A stretch of DNA of 64,000 bases from Leptodontidium sp. MPI-SDFR-AT-0119 (GCA_020726505.1 JAHLEZ010000011.1:2232001-2296000); one strand, 5' to 3'. Positions 11,138-23,030 are shown, counted from the stretch's first letter. Translations and numbers: made by a program. Notes: generated from the sequence alone by a model not told the origin.

Positions 11138-12884
11138 GACGAATGCTTGGTCCGAGGATGATGTATGGATGATGATGAGAAGTCGGATCACTTGTCAAGG
11201 TGCCCGAGGTGATTGATACTTAGGCATGCCAATGAAGCTGTCCGTCTGCTATATAGTTGTGCTCCTCGAACTAGGAAACATTAGCGTCTCGGTCGAGATG
11301 TTTTCCCCGCGGACAAAACAGAGAAGTATCTCCTAACGTCCGGCTCCCATCATCTCGACGTAAGATGTGTGCATGATGACGAGGAGGACGGACGGCTTGA
11401 CCAATTGACCACCACCAATGTTCGTAAATAAGGTCCAACGTCAAGACCTAAATCCGAATGTGGAGTAGGCATCGTCACGTGAGGAGATGAGGGCTTTGGG
11501 CTTGGTAGCCGCCTTTTTAGTCGTTTGAGAATGAGTAATATGAGAGCAAGCAGGTTGCTACATTGTCAGTTGTCGTCTGAAGTGGTCCCTTGCTTCTTTA
11601 TATCGTAGAATCCTTCGTCCCGGTCGATTGAACAGTTGTCCCTGAGTCGTGGTGATCATCGGGCCTCAGGCCTGGCTCAATATTGAAAGTGAGACCCATC
11701 GATGCTTTCGATAAACTAAGACCTCTTGTATGAAGTCGTATGTGTTGGTGACCCCTCGAGGTTCATCTGCACCACCTCCACCGTGCCATTCCAATGTACA
11801 GCCTCTTCGGATCGTGGCTGCGCAGTTGAAGTGGTCGAGTTCCCAGGGTAAACGCACTCTGGCTCGGGCGCGGCTCCATGGTAGCGATTCGAGCCGGATA
11901 AAGGGGGATGGATGATATCGAGCAGCTCGACTGTTCGAAGGGCGTGAAGTGAAGATAAAGCAGAAAAGAGAGGAGAGGAAGGAGACGAGAAGGGATGAGA
12001 AAGAAATCCCGGGAGGCTTGGAACACGCTTTCTCTCCTCGTACCATTCCAAGACACTTAGCCCCAACCTGTAACTGGGGTTAGCGTGTTTCTCCACATCC
12101 TTCTTCCCATCTCCAGGTTTCACGGTCTGATCTTCACACAATTTACAAAACGAGTCAGCCCATCTCGAGTTAGATAGGACAACTTTATTTTAAGTCTATT
12201 TGCGTAGCGGGTGCGTAGTGGGAATGCCATGTCCACAAGTAGCTAGGTATATCCTCAGCACAACTCCCGAGGTCAGCAACTCTCTTTTCCATGTGTTTTT
12301 CGGGAGGGAATCGAGCGGCTGTCGGAATCGCTCAAGGTACCAAGGGTTTCATGTGTTGTGATGCCTAGATATCTGACATCTTGGATGGCCTTTGACATGA
12401 CATGATTTCTACTGTTGCCAAGGCTGGTCCCGATTAACTTTTCTGCCAATGTGTTTGAAGGCTTGGAGAATACCGCGTGTCCGGAGGTCGACTGACTCTG
12501 AATCGTCTTGATTGAGAGCTGTGAGGTATGCATCTGGGTTGGGTCGTCAATTTAGGGAGTATGGGAATTTATTAGCATAAATACGAACTGCTGTCTGGTC
12601 GCTGGGATAAAATATTCCGTATACTTTGGGCCAAAGAATTGATTCGCTAAACGCTGGCTGGTAAGTCGCTACAAAGTCCAACAATTTTATCTTGAAAACC
12701 CAGCGCTAATGAACAAAAAACGCCTCTAATATCCCATACAAATCCCTCAAATCGTAAGCTCGCACGTATCCTTACACGCCGAACCAAGAAAGTCAAAACC
12801 AGGGAAGAAACCCAAAAGTCATTTCTTCACCAACCAGTCCCAGCGCCAATTTGCCATCTTCACCCTGGATCCAAACTCCACCAC
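11138..12884. other. 1.7-kb intergenic region
   Basis: Includes the upstream region of the EasG-like gene. An open frame on the minus strand at 11716-12141 is proline/serine-rich and has no recognisable family; I do not accept it as a gene. Two AT-rich patches near 12550-12760 are probably the 3' UTR of the following minus-strand gene. Confidence 0.4.
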
Positions 12885-13601
12885 CTACTCCTTCCGATCA
12901 TACCCTCTCCCCGACCCAGCTTTTTCAAAATCCTCATCCTGCATCTCTAGCACAGCAGTAATATCAGGTTCATTCTTAACAACCCAATGAAGCAACTGCT
13001 TCAACCTCGCTTCATGCCTCCACAGATCCTCCTCCTCAACCCCCCTCCTCATCAGAATCTGATTCACCTCCCTCCAAACAACCGGATCATTCGTCTCATG
13101 CGCAGCCAGGACAGGCATACTCCTCTCACCCGTCCTCTCCTCCCTCACCTCCTCAAGCAACACCCTCTCCATACGACCCAGCACGGGATCCTGCCTCCCC
13201 AGCGGCGAAAGCCCCAGACTCCTAACGAACTTCTCAACATCATTCACCTCCAGCCTAAGTTCTCGCTTGAGGGTCTTGAGCGACGCGCGTTTCCGACCGT
13301 AGCGGAACCACCGCGTCCACGCTGACATGGAGGCCCGCTTCATGTTATCCTGGATATCGCAGAGCGTGTTTCCCACCGAGTCGAGGATCCCGAGCCATTC
13401 CCTCCGGCGGTCTTGACACCGCTGTCGCAGTATCGAGAAGGGGTTCTTGGCTTGCAGCTCGAGCTCGTTGAGAAGCTGCCGGAGAGATTGCAGGTTAGTT
13501 TGGAGATCTAGGAATTTCTTGGGCGCGGTACGCGTGCTGCTCAAGAGGTTGGATACCAGTTGGCCAGCGGCGTGGAAGTCTTCGGTGCTGAAATCGGGCA
13601 T
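12885..13601 (-). CDS. Helical protein resembling N-terminal domains of fungal STAND proteins
   Basis: Single exon, 238 aa. I do not recognise a named family with certainty. The first 60 residues (FHAAGQLVSNLLSSTRTAPK, then KFLDLQTNLQSLRQLLNELE) follow the pattern of the helical N-terminal domain found in fungal NACHT/ankyrin and related proteins. The rest is highly charged and helical (RASLKTLKRELRLEVNDVEK, WREVNQILMRRGVEEEDLWR) with no catalytic motif. It lacks the NTPase and repeat domains that usually follow, so it is either a stand-alone accessory protein or a remnant. No disabling change is visible. The start ATG at 13601 is followed directly by the conserved part. Confidence 0.65.
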   Translation of the reverse strand: MPDFSTEDFHAAGQLVSNLLSSTRTAPKKFLDLQTNLQSLRQLLNELELQAKNPFSILRQRCQDRRREWLGILDSVGNTLCDIQDNMKRASMSAWTRWFRYGRKRASLKTLKRELRLEVNDVEKFVRSLGLSPLGRQDPVLGRMERVLLEEVREERTGERSMPVLAAHETNDPVVWREVNQILMRRGVEEEDLWRHEARLKQLLHWVVKNEPDITAVLEMQDEDFEKAGSGRGYDRKE

Positions 13602-15091
13602 TTTGGCGAGGGCTGTGTGGGTGCGTGGTGAGGGGGATTTGGAATCGGATGGTGGATAAATGAATCCGAAGGCTTGTTTCTCTGGTTATACTGTAGCTAC
13701 AGGCTGACTGGCTTGCCTAGGAGTGAGTGAAGTGTGGATTCAATTCGAAATGCCTAGAAAACACAGCCTGCTATCAAGGTCGGAGATAGGAGCAAAAAGG
13801 AAAACCGAGAGACAGAATACGGAAGGTGGGAACAAAACAAAAGGGCAAAACAGGACAAGACAGGATCTCTGGCACTTTTTGAGGGTTGCGACGCATATGA
13901 GTAACTCATCGGATGTCGCGGGGTTTCTGACATCAGCTCCCTCAGATATCGAGATATCACAGGACGGATTTCAGACTGGCTTACGAAGTTACGCGGATTT
14001 CGGACACTCGGTTTTGCACCGTTAGGCTTTTGGGTTTTTTTTATCATCACTTCTGCTGAGAGGTGAGGGAGGGTCGGCAAAGTTTATTGTGATGGCGACA
14101 AATGAGCCAAAAAGTAAGGGCTACGCCGCTGACAATGTAGTCACGTGGAAAGCTAGAAGTCGCCTCTTCGTCCGTAACTTGCAGCTAGCCGAGGCTCCTA
14201 ATTTTATGTCAACAACCCATTTTACATCATGAATAGCCTCCAGTTGCATACCTACCCAGACCTCACATCTTCTTCGGATTCCAACTAAAGAGCCTCAATC
14301 TTTCTTCCAATGATTTCACACCCATCCCGTGATTCCCACTACCCACCGAAGATCAACAGCTTCAGCCACAGACATGCACAATGGAGCCACGGCAGTCATG
14401 ATGTCAGCCCAGCAAGGCAAAGGTCATGCCACGGATAAGGTTCTGCCTTAACGCCACCAAATTCTCACCCAGTTGCGTTTTAGACCGCTTAACTGGTTGT
14501 CATGCCCGCCATAATCTGGAGATACTAGTAGAGTTAGCCCATGCATCCGTCAGTCTGAAGATAATTTAGCTCCAGTAGTTTGGACGACGGCGTCGGTATT
14601 TGATATAAAAATCCACACGGCTAACCCACAAGTGTTGATGGAGAGTGGAGAGACATCAGCCACAATCACGATCACGATTTGACCGTATCCCAATGCGCAA
14701 GTTGCGTTAGAAGGGTCTTGTTATGAGTCTCTGCCAAGGGGTCAAGCATTGGCTCAGCGATGGTTCGGAGGCAGTGTCGTCAACGTGATTCCAGTGATGC
14801 TCATACCAAGTTCGCTACCAGATCAGGCTGTTTGCTGTGCTGCGGTCGGGAAGACTCAGCCGTGCCAGGGGTCTTGGCAGGTAAGGCTAGAGGGAGGGGC
14901 ACGGTCATTGAGTCTCACGCTCGTCATTCCATACAAAACAGGGCATCCCCACCACCTTCGACGTCCGCTTTGTTTGCTTTTACCTTATCTCTTGAAACTG
15001 ACAACTCCAAAGTCAATTCAACTCTTCCTTCTTTCCAACATACAACAAATCGCAACCTACCACAACTACAACAACAACAACAACAACAATC
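13602..15091. other. 1.5-kb intergenic region with CAA-rich leader
   Basis: Divergent promoter region between the minus-strand helical protein and the plus-strand RCR gene. The end is C/T-rich and then carries a (CAA)n run at about 15068-15088 directly before the RCR start codon, an unstructured leader type common in fungi. Nothing else recognised. Confidence 0.45.
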
Positions 15092-15720
15092 ATGATCCTC
15101 CCAAGAGGTGTACAGCTCCCCAGAGCCGAAGATGCTCTCAATCTCGTAGCTCGTCAGGTCTACTACGGTCGAAGATGGTATGCATGCGCTATACATTCCC
15201 CAGCTTCTACCTACTCTCTACGCATGGCATCGACCGCATGCAATACGAAGACCACGAATCCGAATCAAAGCTAACAAGTAGCAGTAATCCAAGATACCAA
15301 AACTGCCGCAGCGCATTCAACAGATGGGGACGATGGGTTCTAGCCGGCATCCTCATCCTCATGGCCATCTTCCTGATGTTCATCTTCCTGTAAGCACAAC
15401 TCTCTCCCTCCCCTTCTCCCTATTCCATATATAAAGCCCACACGATCACCACCGCACACAACAACAAAACTAACATCCTCAACAGATGCTTATCCCGACG
15501 CCGCAAGCGTCGCGCAGCCCTCCACTCCACGCCCATGACCGCACCAGTCGGCAACGCAGGCTACAACTCAGGCTACAACGGCGGCTACAACAACAACACC
15601 CAACAATACGCTCCTCCTGCCGGCGCGCCACCTCCTCAATATGGAAACGCGGGCTATAATAATGATTACTACGGTCAGCAGAATGGGGTCGCGCAGCCGC
15701 AGAATGCGTATGTGAAGTAA
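15092..15720 (+). CDS. RCR-type (Congo red resistance / chitin deposition) small membrane protein (3 exons)
   Basis: Exons 15092-15177, 15282-15389 and 15486-15720 give 142 aa. Intron 1 could end at 15281 or 15284; both keep the frame. A short Cys-containing N-terminus (MILPRGVQLPRAEDALNLVA) leads into RWGRWVLAGILILMAIF, a single transmembrane helix at about 47-65, followed by a basic stop-transfer block (CLSRRRKRR) and a Gly/Tyr/Asn/Pro/Gln-rich tail with YNSGYNGGYNNN and APPPQYGNAGYNNDYYGQQ. This order matches fungal RCR proteins, which act in the endomembrane system on cell-wall chitin and permease sorting, with PY-like tail motifs (PPPQY here) recruiting Rsp5-type ligases. That function is known for yeast Rcr1/Rcr2 and inferred here. 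Confidence 0.82.
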
Positions 15721-16500
15721 AAATGGTGGGGTGTGGGTGAGGAAAATTGATTGGATTGGGAAAGGAAGGGATAGATTGGATGGGATGGGTTGGCAGGCTA
15801 ATGAAACAATGAGGTTATGGGGGGTGGCGTTTGGTAATGTGTACTGTATATTAGGATGGAAATACGAGTTTGGGTGAGCTTGGGTGTATGATAGTGCAGA
15901 AATACAATGCGATGCGCATATCTCAGCCAGGTACCGTCTATTTCACTTTCGCTGGGATATTCCCTTCTTCGAATATCTTCGAAATACTCCACGAGCTACT
16001 CTCTTTACTTTGAAATAAAGTTGCGGAGAGGGATGAGCTCGTCATGGGGTATGCTTGCTTGCTTGCTTCCTAGCTAAGGTAAGGTAGCCAGCCCTGGAGT
16101 ATTGCCCCCCTTCCCGCTTCGGGAGAGTTTACATGATAATCACTCATCCTGTAGGTACAGTACAATACACCGTGTTTGAAAGGTTTGCCTTAGTAGATCT
16201 GCCCTCTTTCTCTTAAATTTCGGTTTAGATTTCTGCTTCTACTTTCATCTTCCGTTTGCAGACTCCTGAGTTTGGGACTGGCTCATGACACGGAGAGGTT
16301 CTGACGTCAGAAGTCACCTTGCTCACTCCCTCTCTATCACTCACTCTTGCCTTCACCCTTAACATCATAGGTACTCCTCCTTCCCTCTCACTTACAGTCT
16401 TAGTATATTACAAGAACTCTCTGACCCAGAATAAGTTCCTCCACCCCCGTATCGCATGTTATTAGAGACCCCAACTACTGCTGCCGACCAGTTCTAATGT
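15721..16500. other. Intergenic region between convergent genes
   Basis: 3' flanks of the RCR gene and of the AIM9-like gene, which converge. Contains a short GCTT repeat near 16050. No gene seen. Confidence 0.4.
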
Positions 16501-18284
16501 TCAATCTATCTCCTCATGGTCCTGAAAAGGCCAGATTCTATCGAACTCCCTCCTCTGTTCATCTGTATCGGCACCTTCTGCCAGCTCATTTTTGATAAGT
16601 TCAGCCCTCGCTCTCGCACTCTCAAATTCCTCATTCGGCACCAAGCCGTCAATGTTAATCCCAATGAAATCGCGCACTTGCTGCATCTGCTCGTTGACCC
16701 TGTTTTGTTTGGCGTCCCTGTCGAGACACTCTTCGATTTCCGCTGGGGAGTAGCGAACTGGGCAATTATCTTCTGGAGAGGCTATTTCGGACCACTCCGC
16801 TACTGTCTTGATCAACTGTGCCTGGAGTGATGTATTATCACCTTCCCATGGCCGACCAGCAGTATCATAGAGCTGGTTCCTCAAAACAAGGTTATGCTTT
16901 CCCATTGCGTGGAAATGAGCCTTGTTAAGGTCGCTGGTGTAGCCCAAGTAAAAGTAGTGCACTTGTCGTCGCCGGTATCGCTCCATCTCTACTTCCTTGT
17001 CACTGCTGGTCATGCTGGCGAAATCTTCTGCGAGCCTTGGACGCCGGAGATTCTCGAAATCATCGTCACCGTAGTTCTGAAAATGCTTCGGGATCTTGGC
17101 TTGTAGAAATATTGGGAGGATAGTAGCATGTTGCCAGTCGATGATCCCAGTGATGTCACCAGAGTCGGAGATGAGGATATTGCTGGGTGAGAGGTCAGGG
17201 TGACGAATAGTAGGTATGTTTAGCTGCTCCACTTTTGGAACGAGGTGAGGAGCAACCTTAAGGTAGTCTAATAGATGTTGAATCTGCACCTGTGGATCTA
17301 CCTTTTGGTCATGATAGAGCTCCCGGTAGAATGGTTCCCGCGGATACCGCTTCTCGCCGTATCTCTGGAGCCATAGAATCTCCCTCTCACCAACTTCTTT
17401 CAACACCTCCTCACTACTCTTCCCTGAAATTTACTTGGTTAGCCAGCACAGGATCATACAAATAGGGGCGCTCACAAGGTCCGCGATTGGCAGCAAGCTC
17501 ATTTCGCTTTTGATACCATCGGGCATATCCACGCTCTTGACATCAGGATCCAAAGAACCTTTGAAAAAAAGACTGCCACTCGCAGGGAACCGAATTCCAA
17601 ACAGAATCCTTTCTATATCCACAATCTTCTCAACAACCGCCATTCTTTCTTTGAACGTCATAGTGTGCCATGTATCTGCCAACTCCCTCCCTGGAACTCG
17701 CTCCATGATGATATATTCAGACCCAAGTTGGTTAGAAGCTGATGAGCTCCAGTCGAGGATCTTGGGAATCGGAATACCATGCATACGTAGAAACTCCATC
17801 GTGGCAACCTCGCTAGCGACGCCATATTCCCGAGGAACAGTACAAGGATATGGTAGACGTGCGATGGCCTTCAACCCATTGCGGAATGTTGCTTCAAAGA
17901 TGCGGTACGAACCACCCTCTACGAGCTTCGTGACAAGTACAATGTCGGTATGGGGGAGCCCGACAGATTTGGCAACAACGTGACATAGCTCGTTTATATT
18001 GAAATAGAGTTGCCTCTCCGACAGACGCAGATGTTTGTTGTAGCTGAGGACACATATAAATTTAGCGAATGTGCAATATCAATCAACATCTCATATACTC
18101 ACAGCCACCTACCGGACGTGTAGTTAAAGAATGAGTTGGTCGAGTCGTGGATTTTGGCTGTTGCTTCCTGGCGCCTTTCCATGCTGTAGTCGCGTGACTG
18201 GACTGCCAACGAAGCTTGCGTATCTCTACCACAAGGCGTGCAGAAATAGCGGAGAGCTATCCGGATACGGCAATTCCTCTGCAT
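16501..18284 (-). CDS. AIM9-like aminoglycoside-phosphotransferase-fold protein, with a doubtful 36-nt intron or a nonsense codon
   Basis: Exons 18284-18103, 18043-17460 and 17423-16501, about 562 aa. Family order is clear: FFNYTSGRWLYNKHLRLSER, FNINELCHVVAKSVG, a P-loop-like EGGSYRIFEATF, IARLPYPCTVP, ASEVATMEFLRMHGIPIPK, EYIIMERVPGREL, the catalytic loop HPDLSPSNIL (about residue 326) and the metal-binding DWQH. These are hallmarks of fungal AIM9-type proteins of the APH/choline-kinase superfamily; the N-terminus is Arg-rich and fits a mitochondrial leader. Exons 2 and 3 share one frame interrupted by a single TAA at 17433-17431. Removing GT...AG from 17459 to 17424, only 36 nt, deletes the stop and gives PIWKSSEEVLKEVGERE, close to the family. 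Either the intron is unusually short or the gene carries a premature stop. Substrate unknown. Confidence 0.75.
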
Positions 18285-19073
18285 TATGTGAAGAGGGAGG
18301 ATTGAAGTTGAAGAAGGTACCGCGCGGTGATTCAAATGATCCGGTAGCTGCCGAGACTAATCTTAGTGGGGCAAGGCCGCGCCTAGGGTAGATTTTGCAG
18401 CTCCAGATTTATATATCGTTGGATGGAATTTGTGACCCAAGGAAAACGTTAGCCCAGCCCAGATCCTCGTGAATAATAGGGCAGAAAACCAGAGGGGTCA
18501 ACCCAAGGGGTATTTCTGGGATTTTCTTCTCTCTGAGACACATATTCACCAGGACACCTCTTGAGAAAACCTGTCTACATATTCAAGCCCACATCCGTCT
18601 CACCAATTCCTCATCCCTCAAACCCGTTTGTTTACTTCGCCCCCTCTCTTCGGTAAATTTAGCGATCTCCTTCTCCTAATCCAACACTTTGGATGGTTGT
18701 GTAAGTTGTCAAAAAAATTACCAGACCTAACCGATAACCGTAGTTGGTAGTCATAAGTTTGCAATTCTCCATAAACCCATTCAAACCGATAACGAAACGA
18801 CTAATTGAAGTTTTGCTTTTGAACAAAGCGAGTTCGCCATTCGGACATGAGAGAGCAGGTTAAGCGAACTATACTGTTAGTTACATTCATAACCATTTTC
18901 GGCTGAATAATTAAATTAGCTAAGTTCACTTAAACCTTCAAATCTAAACAAACTCTTCCTAAAACCTGCCCATCCAAATCTTCATCCCCTCTCCCTCTCC
19001 CCCTTTCTCCTTCTCCCCTTTTCTCCCTCTCCACTCCAACCCCTCCAGCCCCCAGCCCCCGCCTCCCTCATAC
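18285..19073. other. Intergenic region
   Basis: Upstream flank of the AIM9-like gene, then C/T-rich sequence from 18960. I see no gene. Confidence 0.4.
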
Positions 19074-19160
19074 TCAGAAACGGCACCTCCTCTCTCCACC
19101 CCACGGCCTAACATCAACAGTACAACGCTCAATTTCCTCAAAGCCAGCTTTCCTATACAA

Positions 19161-19171
19161 CCCCCCCCCCC
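19161..19171. repeat. Homopolymer C11 inside the GNAT relic
   Basis: Run of 11 C residues located where the relic changes frame; prone to slippage in replication and to sequencing error. Confidence 0.9.
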
Positions 19172-19358
19172 ACCTCCGTAGCAACTAGGTACACGCTCGC
19201 GCCTAATTATCCTCTTCTTGGAGTCCGATGTCGAGGAGCTGTCTGGCCAGACCGAGACGTAGGTGAGAGGGGAGGACAGCGAGGTAGTTGATGCCTTTGT
19301 CGGGTGTTAAACCGTCAGTCTCTTCCATCGAGAAATTCTCAATTTTCAAAGAAGAAAT

Positions 19359-19384
19359 GAAAGAAAGAAAGAAAGAAAGAGAAA
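19359..19384. repeat. (GAAA)n microsatellite
   Basis: About six GAAA units within the GNAT relic, between recognisable coding blocks. Confidence 0.8.
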
Positions 19385-20066
19385 TAAAGCGTGGTGTTTC
19401 TTAAACAAGGAGGAAGAGGAACGGAAAGGAGAGCGTTGGGTCCTTGACGTAGAATGAATGAATCAATGGAAGGATATTAACGAGAGAAACATGATAGACA
19501 TACAAAATCCCCCCTCACGATCAATATACTTAAACTCCACTTCCTCAAGCTTACTAAACCATTCCTCGCATAAAGCGATATTAGAACCGGGGGGTATGTC
19601 AGCGAAGTAATCAGGGTCCATCTTTCCCCTCTCTTCGTCTTTGAGGGGCGAGGGAAGTGCCAGCGGGACCAGGCTACGATTTTACTGGTTATTTTGTTAG
19701 TACAGATCAACCCGAATCTCACTTCATTTACGCTCTCTAATATGCCTTTTCTTTCTTCTCTCATCTTCATTTTTCTCTTTCTTTTATGAACCCCAGGACT
19801 GAAGAACGGACATCCCAAGCGAGTTAATTCACAAGGCTGAGATAAACGACATACCCAGTTTCCACCTCGACCACCTTATGATACTTAATCCACGGCTGCC
19901 TCAGAAAGACTTCCTTCGGGCCGAAAGATTCGAAATTGAGTTTCTCTTCGTGGGTTAAGTCCGGGTAGAGGTATGGGTATAGAAGGTGTGAGGCGAAGGC
20001 TTGGAGGTAGATGTCGAAGAGGGTGGTGAGGTCTTAGAACTGGGCTAGTTCGATACGGAATGTCAT

Positions 20067-20681
20067 TGGGTTGGATTGGATGGCTTGAAAGATGAAACTT
20101 GGGAGGGTTTAAGGGTGTGAAAGTCAGGTTGAAAGGAGGGGCTGATGGTTGGGGGAATGGGGTTGTATGTGCAGAATTTGGAGGTACAGTATCAAGTGGC
20201 AGCTTGACTTCTTGAAGCTAGTAGTCAGCCACTTCTAACGGTGATAGGTAACTGCATGGCTAATTACAGTTAGATCTTCAAAGGGCGGTGTAGACTTTAT
20301 GCACCCTACTGTACTCCGTACAATGTATGCGGAAGCCTTCAATCACGATAAAGACGCGATAGAGGGAGTGGTAGTCGTGCATACGGCCGCTACTCTGCCA
20401 GCAAACCACCAGGCGAGCACTCTCTCTCTAATAAGGCCCCACGAGGTCGCAGGTCGTTTCATCGTGTGCCATTTTCTGTTGTTCTGCAAACACTTTCATT
20501 CCAACATCTTGAATCTTGTAGCATTTCCTTTGTGTTTTTGCCGCTCTATGCATTGGGTGTTGAGGCATTGCGGAAATGAGGATTGCCTGCTTGCAGTTCG
20601 CCCCGCAAGTATGTTTATAGCTTTTTGTTTCGAGAGCCTGTTTGGTGCTGAATGAGCCTGGCTAATAGCTGGTTAAAGGGG
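20067..20681. other. Intergenic region between two relics
   Basis: Separates the GNAT relic (minus) from the amidase relic (plus). The normal N-terminal coding part of the amidase is not found here, so the junction near 20675 may mark an old deletion or insertion. Nothing else recognised. Confidence 0.4.
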
Positions 20682-21886
20682 GGCGACGTTAGGAATAACC
20701 TCGATTGTGCTGACGCAGTACTCAGTCGCGCGAATCCTCAGAACTTGGACCTGCTTGTGCTCCCAGAGTTAGCCTTCACTGGTAAGCGCGCTTAAAGACC
20801 GTAGCCTGCTTGTCTCGTCGTCTTGATACAAACATTGCGGTCAACTAGGCAGCAGACTCGCTTTGAATGCACAGCTTACTAATGGTATGTAGGATATAAC
20901 TTCCAATCTTTGGCCCAGATTAGTCCTTTCCTCGAGCCTACCACGGCAGGCATCACTTCGCTATGGGCGAGAGTGACGGCTCTCAAATATAACTGCGTGG
21001 TTACAACAGGTTATCCATAGAAGGTGGACTTGAGTCCGAAATGGCCTGCCTCTCCAGAGTATTACAACTCGGCTGTTACTATTAATGCGGACGGGGAAAC
21101 TATCGCAAATTATCGGAAATCCTTCCTATATAACACCGACGAGACCTGGGCACTTGAAGGTCCCGATGGTTTCTATGATGGCGAAATCAACGGCTTGGGG
21201 ACGGTAGCGATGGGTGCATTCCTTCTCCAGCAGGGCCTGAACACCACTTACAATACTTGGTTAGGTATAGATCTCAAGTAAGTCTTGGGAAAAGTTGAAT
21301 CTGTGTTGCTATTGCTGACCGTCCTTAGCCCATACAAATTCGGAGTACCTTTGATTGCTTGGGAGTTCGCCCAGCATGTTCTTCGTCGTGAAGTCAACCT
21401 CGTGGTCCTATCTATGGCAGTATGAAACCCGGTGCGTTGATCTAGTTCGTCCAGTATACTAACCCGATATCTCAGTGGATGACGCGCGAAGATACAAGAC
21501 CATTTAGTGGAGAGCCTGACATGGAATCCCTCTCGTACTGGCTTGCGCTATTGGAACCGCTCATTAGAAACGATGGCGAGGACGAGATCATCGCTGTCTT
21601 TGCAAACAGGACGGGGATTGAAGGCAATGCAACATACGCCGGAACTAGCGCAGTTCTGGGTATCCAAGCAGGAGAGGTCAAAGTGTATGGGATACTTGGC
21701 CGGGGCGAGCGAGAACTGCTTGTGGTCGATACTGCCGCAAGACCAACGATGCAGCTTGTTTGTGGGCCAAAGGCAGAGACTCCTTCTAACTGCTCTTCCG
21801 ATTCCGATTCCGATTCCGATCAAAGCTTGAAAAGCGCACTCTCGATACAATCGTCTCAATACAACTATTTGTATAACGTGATTTAA
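20682..21886 (+). pseudogene. Decayed nitrilase-superfamily N-terminal amidase (Nta1-like)
   Basis: Recognisable blocks in order: GDVRNNLDCADAVLSRANPQ, LDLLVLPELAFTG (catalytic Glu), intron 20782-20892, GYNFQSLAQISPFLEPTTAG, SLWARVTALKYNCVVTTGYP, then a TAG stop at 21018-21020 where relatives have Glu (PEKV), KWPASPEYYNSAV, ETIANYRKSFLYNTDETWAL (catalytic Lys region), a 13-nt microexon at 21265-21277, NPYKFGVPLIAWEFA, LVVLSMAWMTREDTRPF and VFANRTGIEGNATYAGTSAV. The microexon reads GIDLN where the family has G-I-C-M-D-x-N, so the nucleophilic Cys is missing. The start of the gene is also missing. Family members deamidate N-terminal Asn/Gln in the Arg/N-end rule pathway; this copy cannot do so. 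Confidence 0.82.
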
Positions 21887-23030
21887 AAATCGCGGGGTAA
21901 TCAGATCACCCAAATCGTCTAAGTGCACCCTCTCGTAAAGTCAGGGCCAATGAGGTTGAGAGTTCAGCGGTAGGCTGGCATGGTAGTTTGTTTTAATTCG
22001 TTGTAGATTGAGTGATACGGGGATGGCCTTGGAGTCTTGCAACATCCAAATATGTCGATCTAATTTGTATACATTTGGTAATGTGGAATGGGTGTTGCTA
22101 CTATCACATTTTTGTGAAGAGTAGAAGCCAAAAGGATGCTCGAGAAAATGCTCGTGGAATAACTTCATATATCGGGTGAACATGTCACGGTTTCCGATTC
22201 ACTTCCTATGCTGCGAAGGTGGGAGCAGAAAACACCAATCATGAATTAAACGTTTGAAGAAGTTGATGGCGTAGACGAGAGGGAGATGTGAAACCACCGA
22301 AATGTACAGGGTTCGATATCAGACACAAGGACCCATTCTTGCGTGTAAGTCCTCGTCAACTAACGAAAAAAAGACTCAGGTAACCTTGGGTAATTCCAAG
22401 CACGACTTCATTGCGAGTCCATACTTTAGACTTATCTCAAGAACAGATAAGAGACACAGAAGTGGACAGAAGTTCGTCGATCGTCCGAAAATGGTTTATG
22501 AATGTGAGATGTACATGAATTCGGGAACCTAACCATCATGAACCAATAAGTCAACGTAGCCTAGGTTTAGATAAACTTATCTGATCAAAATGGTTAGATC
22601 TGATGTGTCAAAGCTTGCCTGGACCGGCTAGAAAAAGACTCGTGTTTGTGGGAGAGTAATCATTGGCTTTTGTATTTTGACGTGCTTCTGCAAGGCGCGA
22701 AAAGATGGATGGTGCATTTAGGAGAATTGGCGAAGAACAGATTGATGTTATCTCAGGTAGAATGAATTCGAAATGCCGGGGTATGGTATTAGCATGAAAG
22801 CAGCCTTCATAAGGATTGAGTGCAAGTTCCTTGAAAGTTGGCAGAGGTTAAGTGCAGTTATTGCTTGATCGCCATAGCTGACCAGCCGAGGCCGGCTACG
22901 CTTTCTTTCATTCCCTCCAACACCTCTCTATCCTCGCCCGTTAGTATCCAGAAAGAGAATTGAGAAAGCAAAATCTCCGGGCCGTTTTGCCTTTCAAATG
23001 CAAAAATCTACCTCTTCTCTCAACCTTGAA
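21887..23030. other. Intergenic region
   Basis: AT-rich sequence between two relics. Short open frames only, no motif recognised. Confidence 0.4.

Larger units (their letters stand above)
19074..20066 (-). pseudogene. Decayed GNAT-family N-acetyltransferase
   Basis: Reading the minus strand from ATG 20066, MTFRIELAQF is followed by an in-frame TAA (20036-20034) and then DLTTLFDIYLQAFASHLLYP and WIKYHKVVEVETG, the usual start of fungal GNAT proteins. After an intron-like gap come KIVAWSRWHFPRP, YFADIPPGSNIALCEEWF in another frame, then KGINYLAVLPSHLRLGLARQ with LLDIGLQEEDN, which is the acetyl-CoA-binding region (Q/R-x-x-G/A pattern altered to RLGLAR). Past a TAG stop and a frame change the fragments VYLVATEVG and LYRKAGFEEIERCTVDVRPW complete the fold. 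An 11-base C run (19161-19171) sits at one frame change. Several lesions mean it is not expressed as a full enzyme. Confidence 0.78.

Noticed and set aside
11666..12141. Overlapping minus-strand open frames
   Set aside because: No recognisable motif, Pro/Ser-rich composition, no convincing introns.
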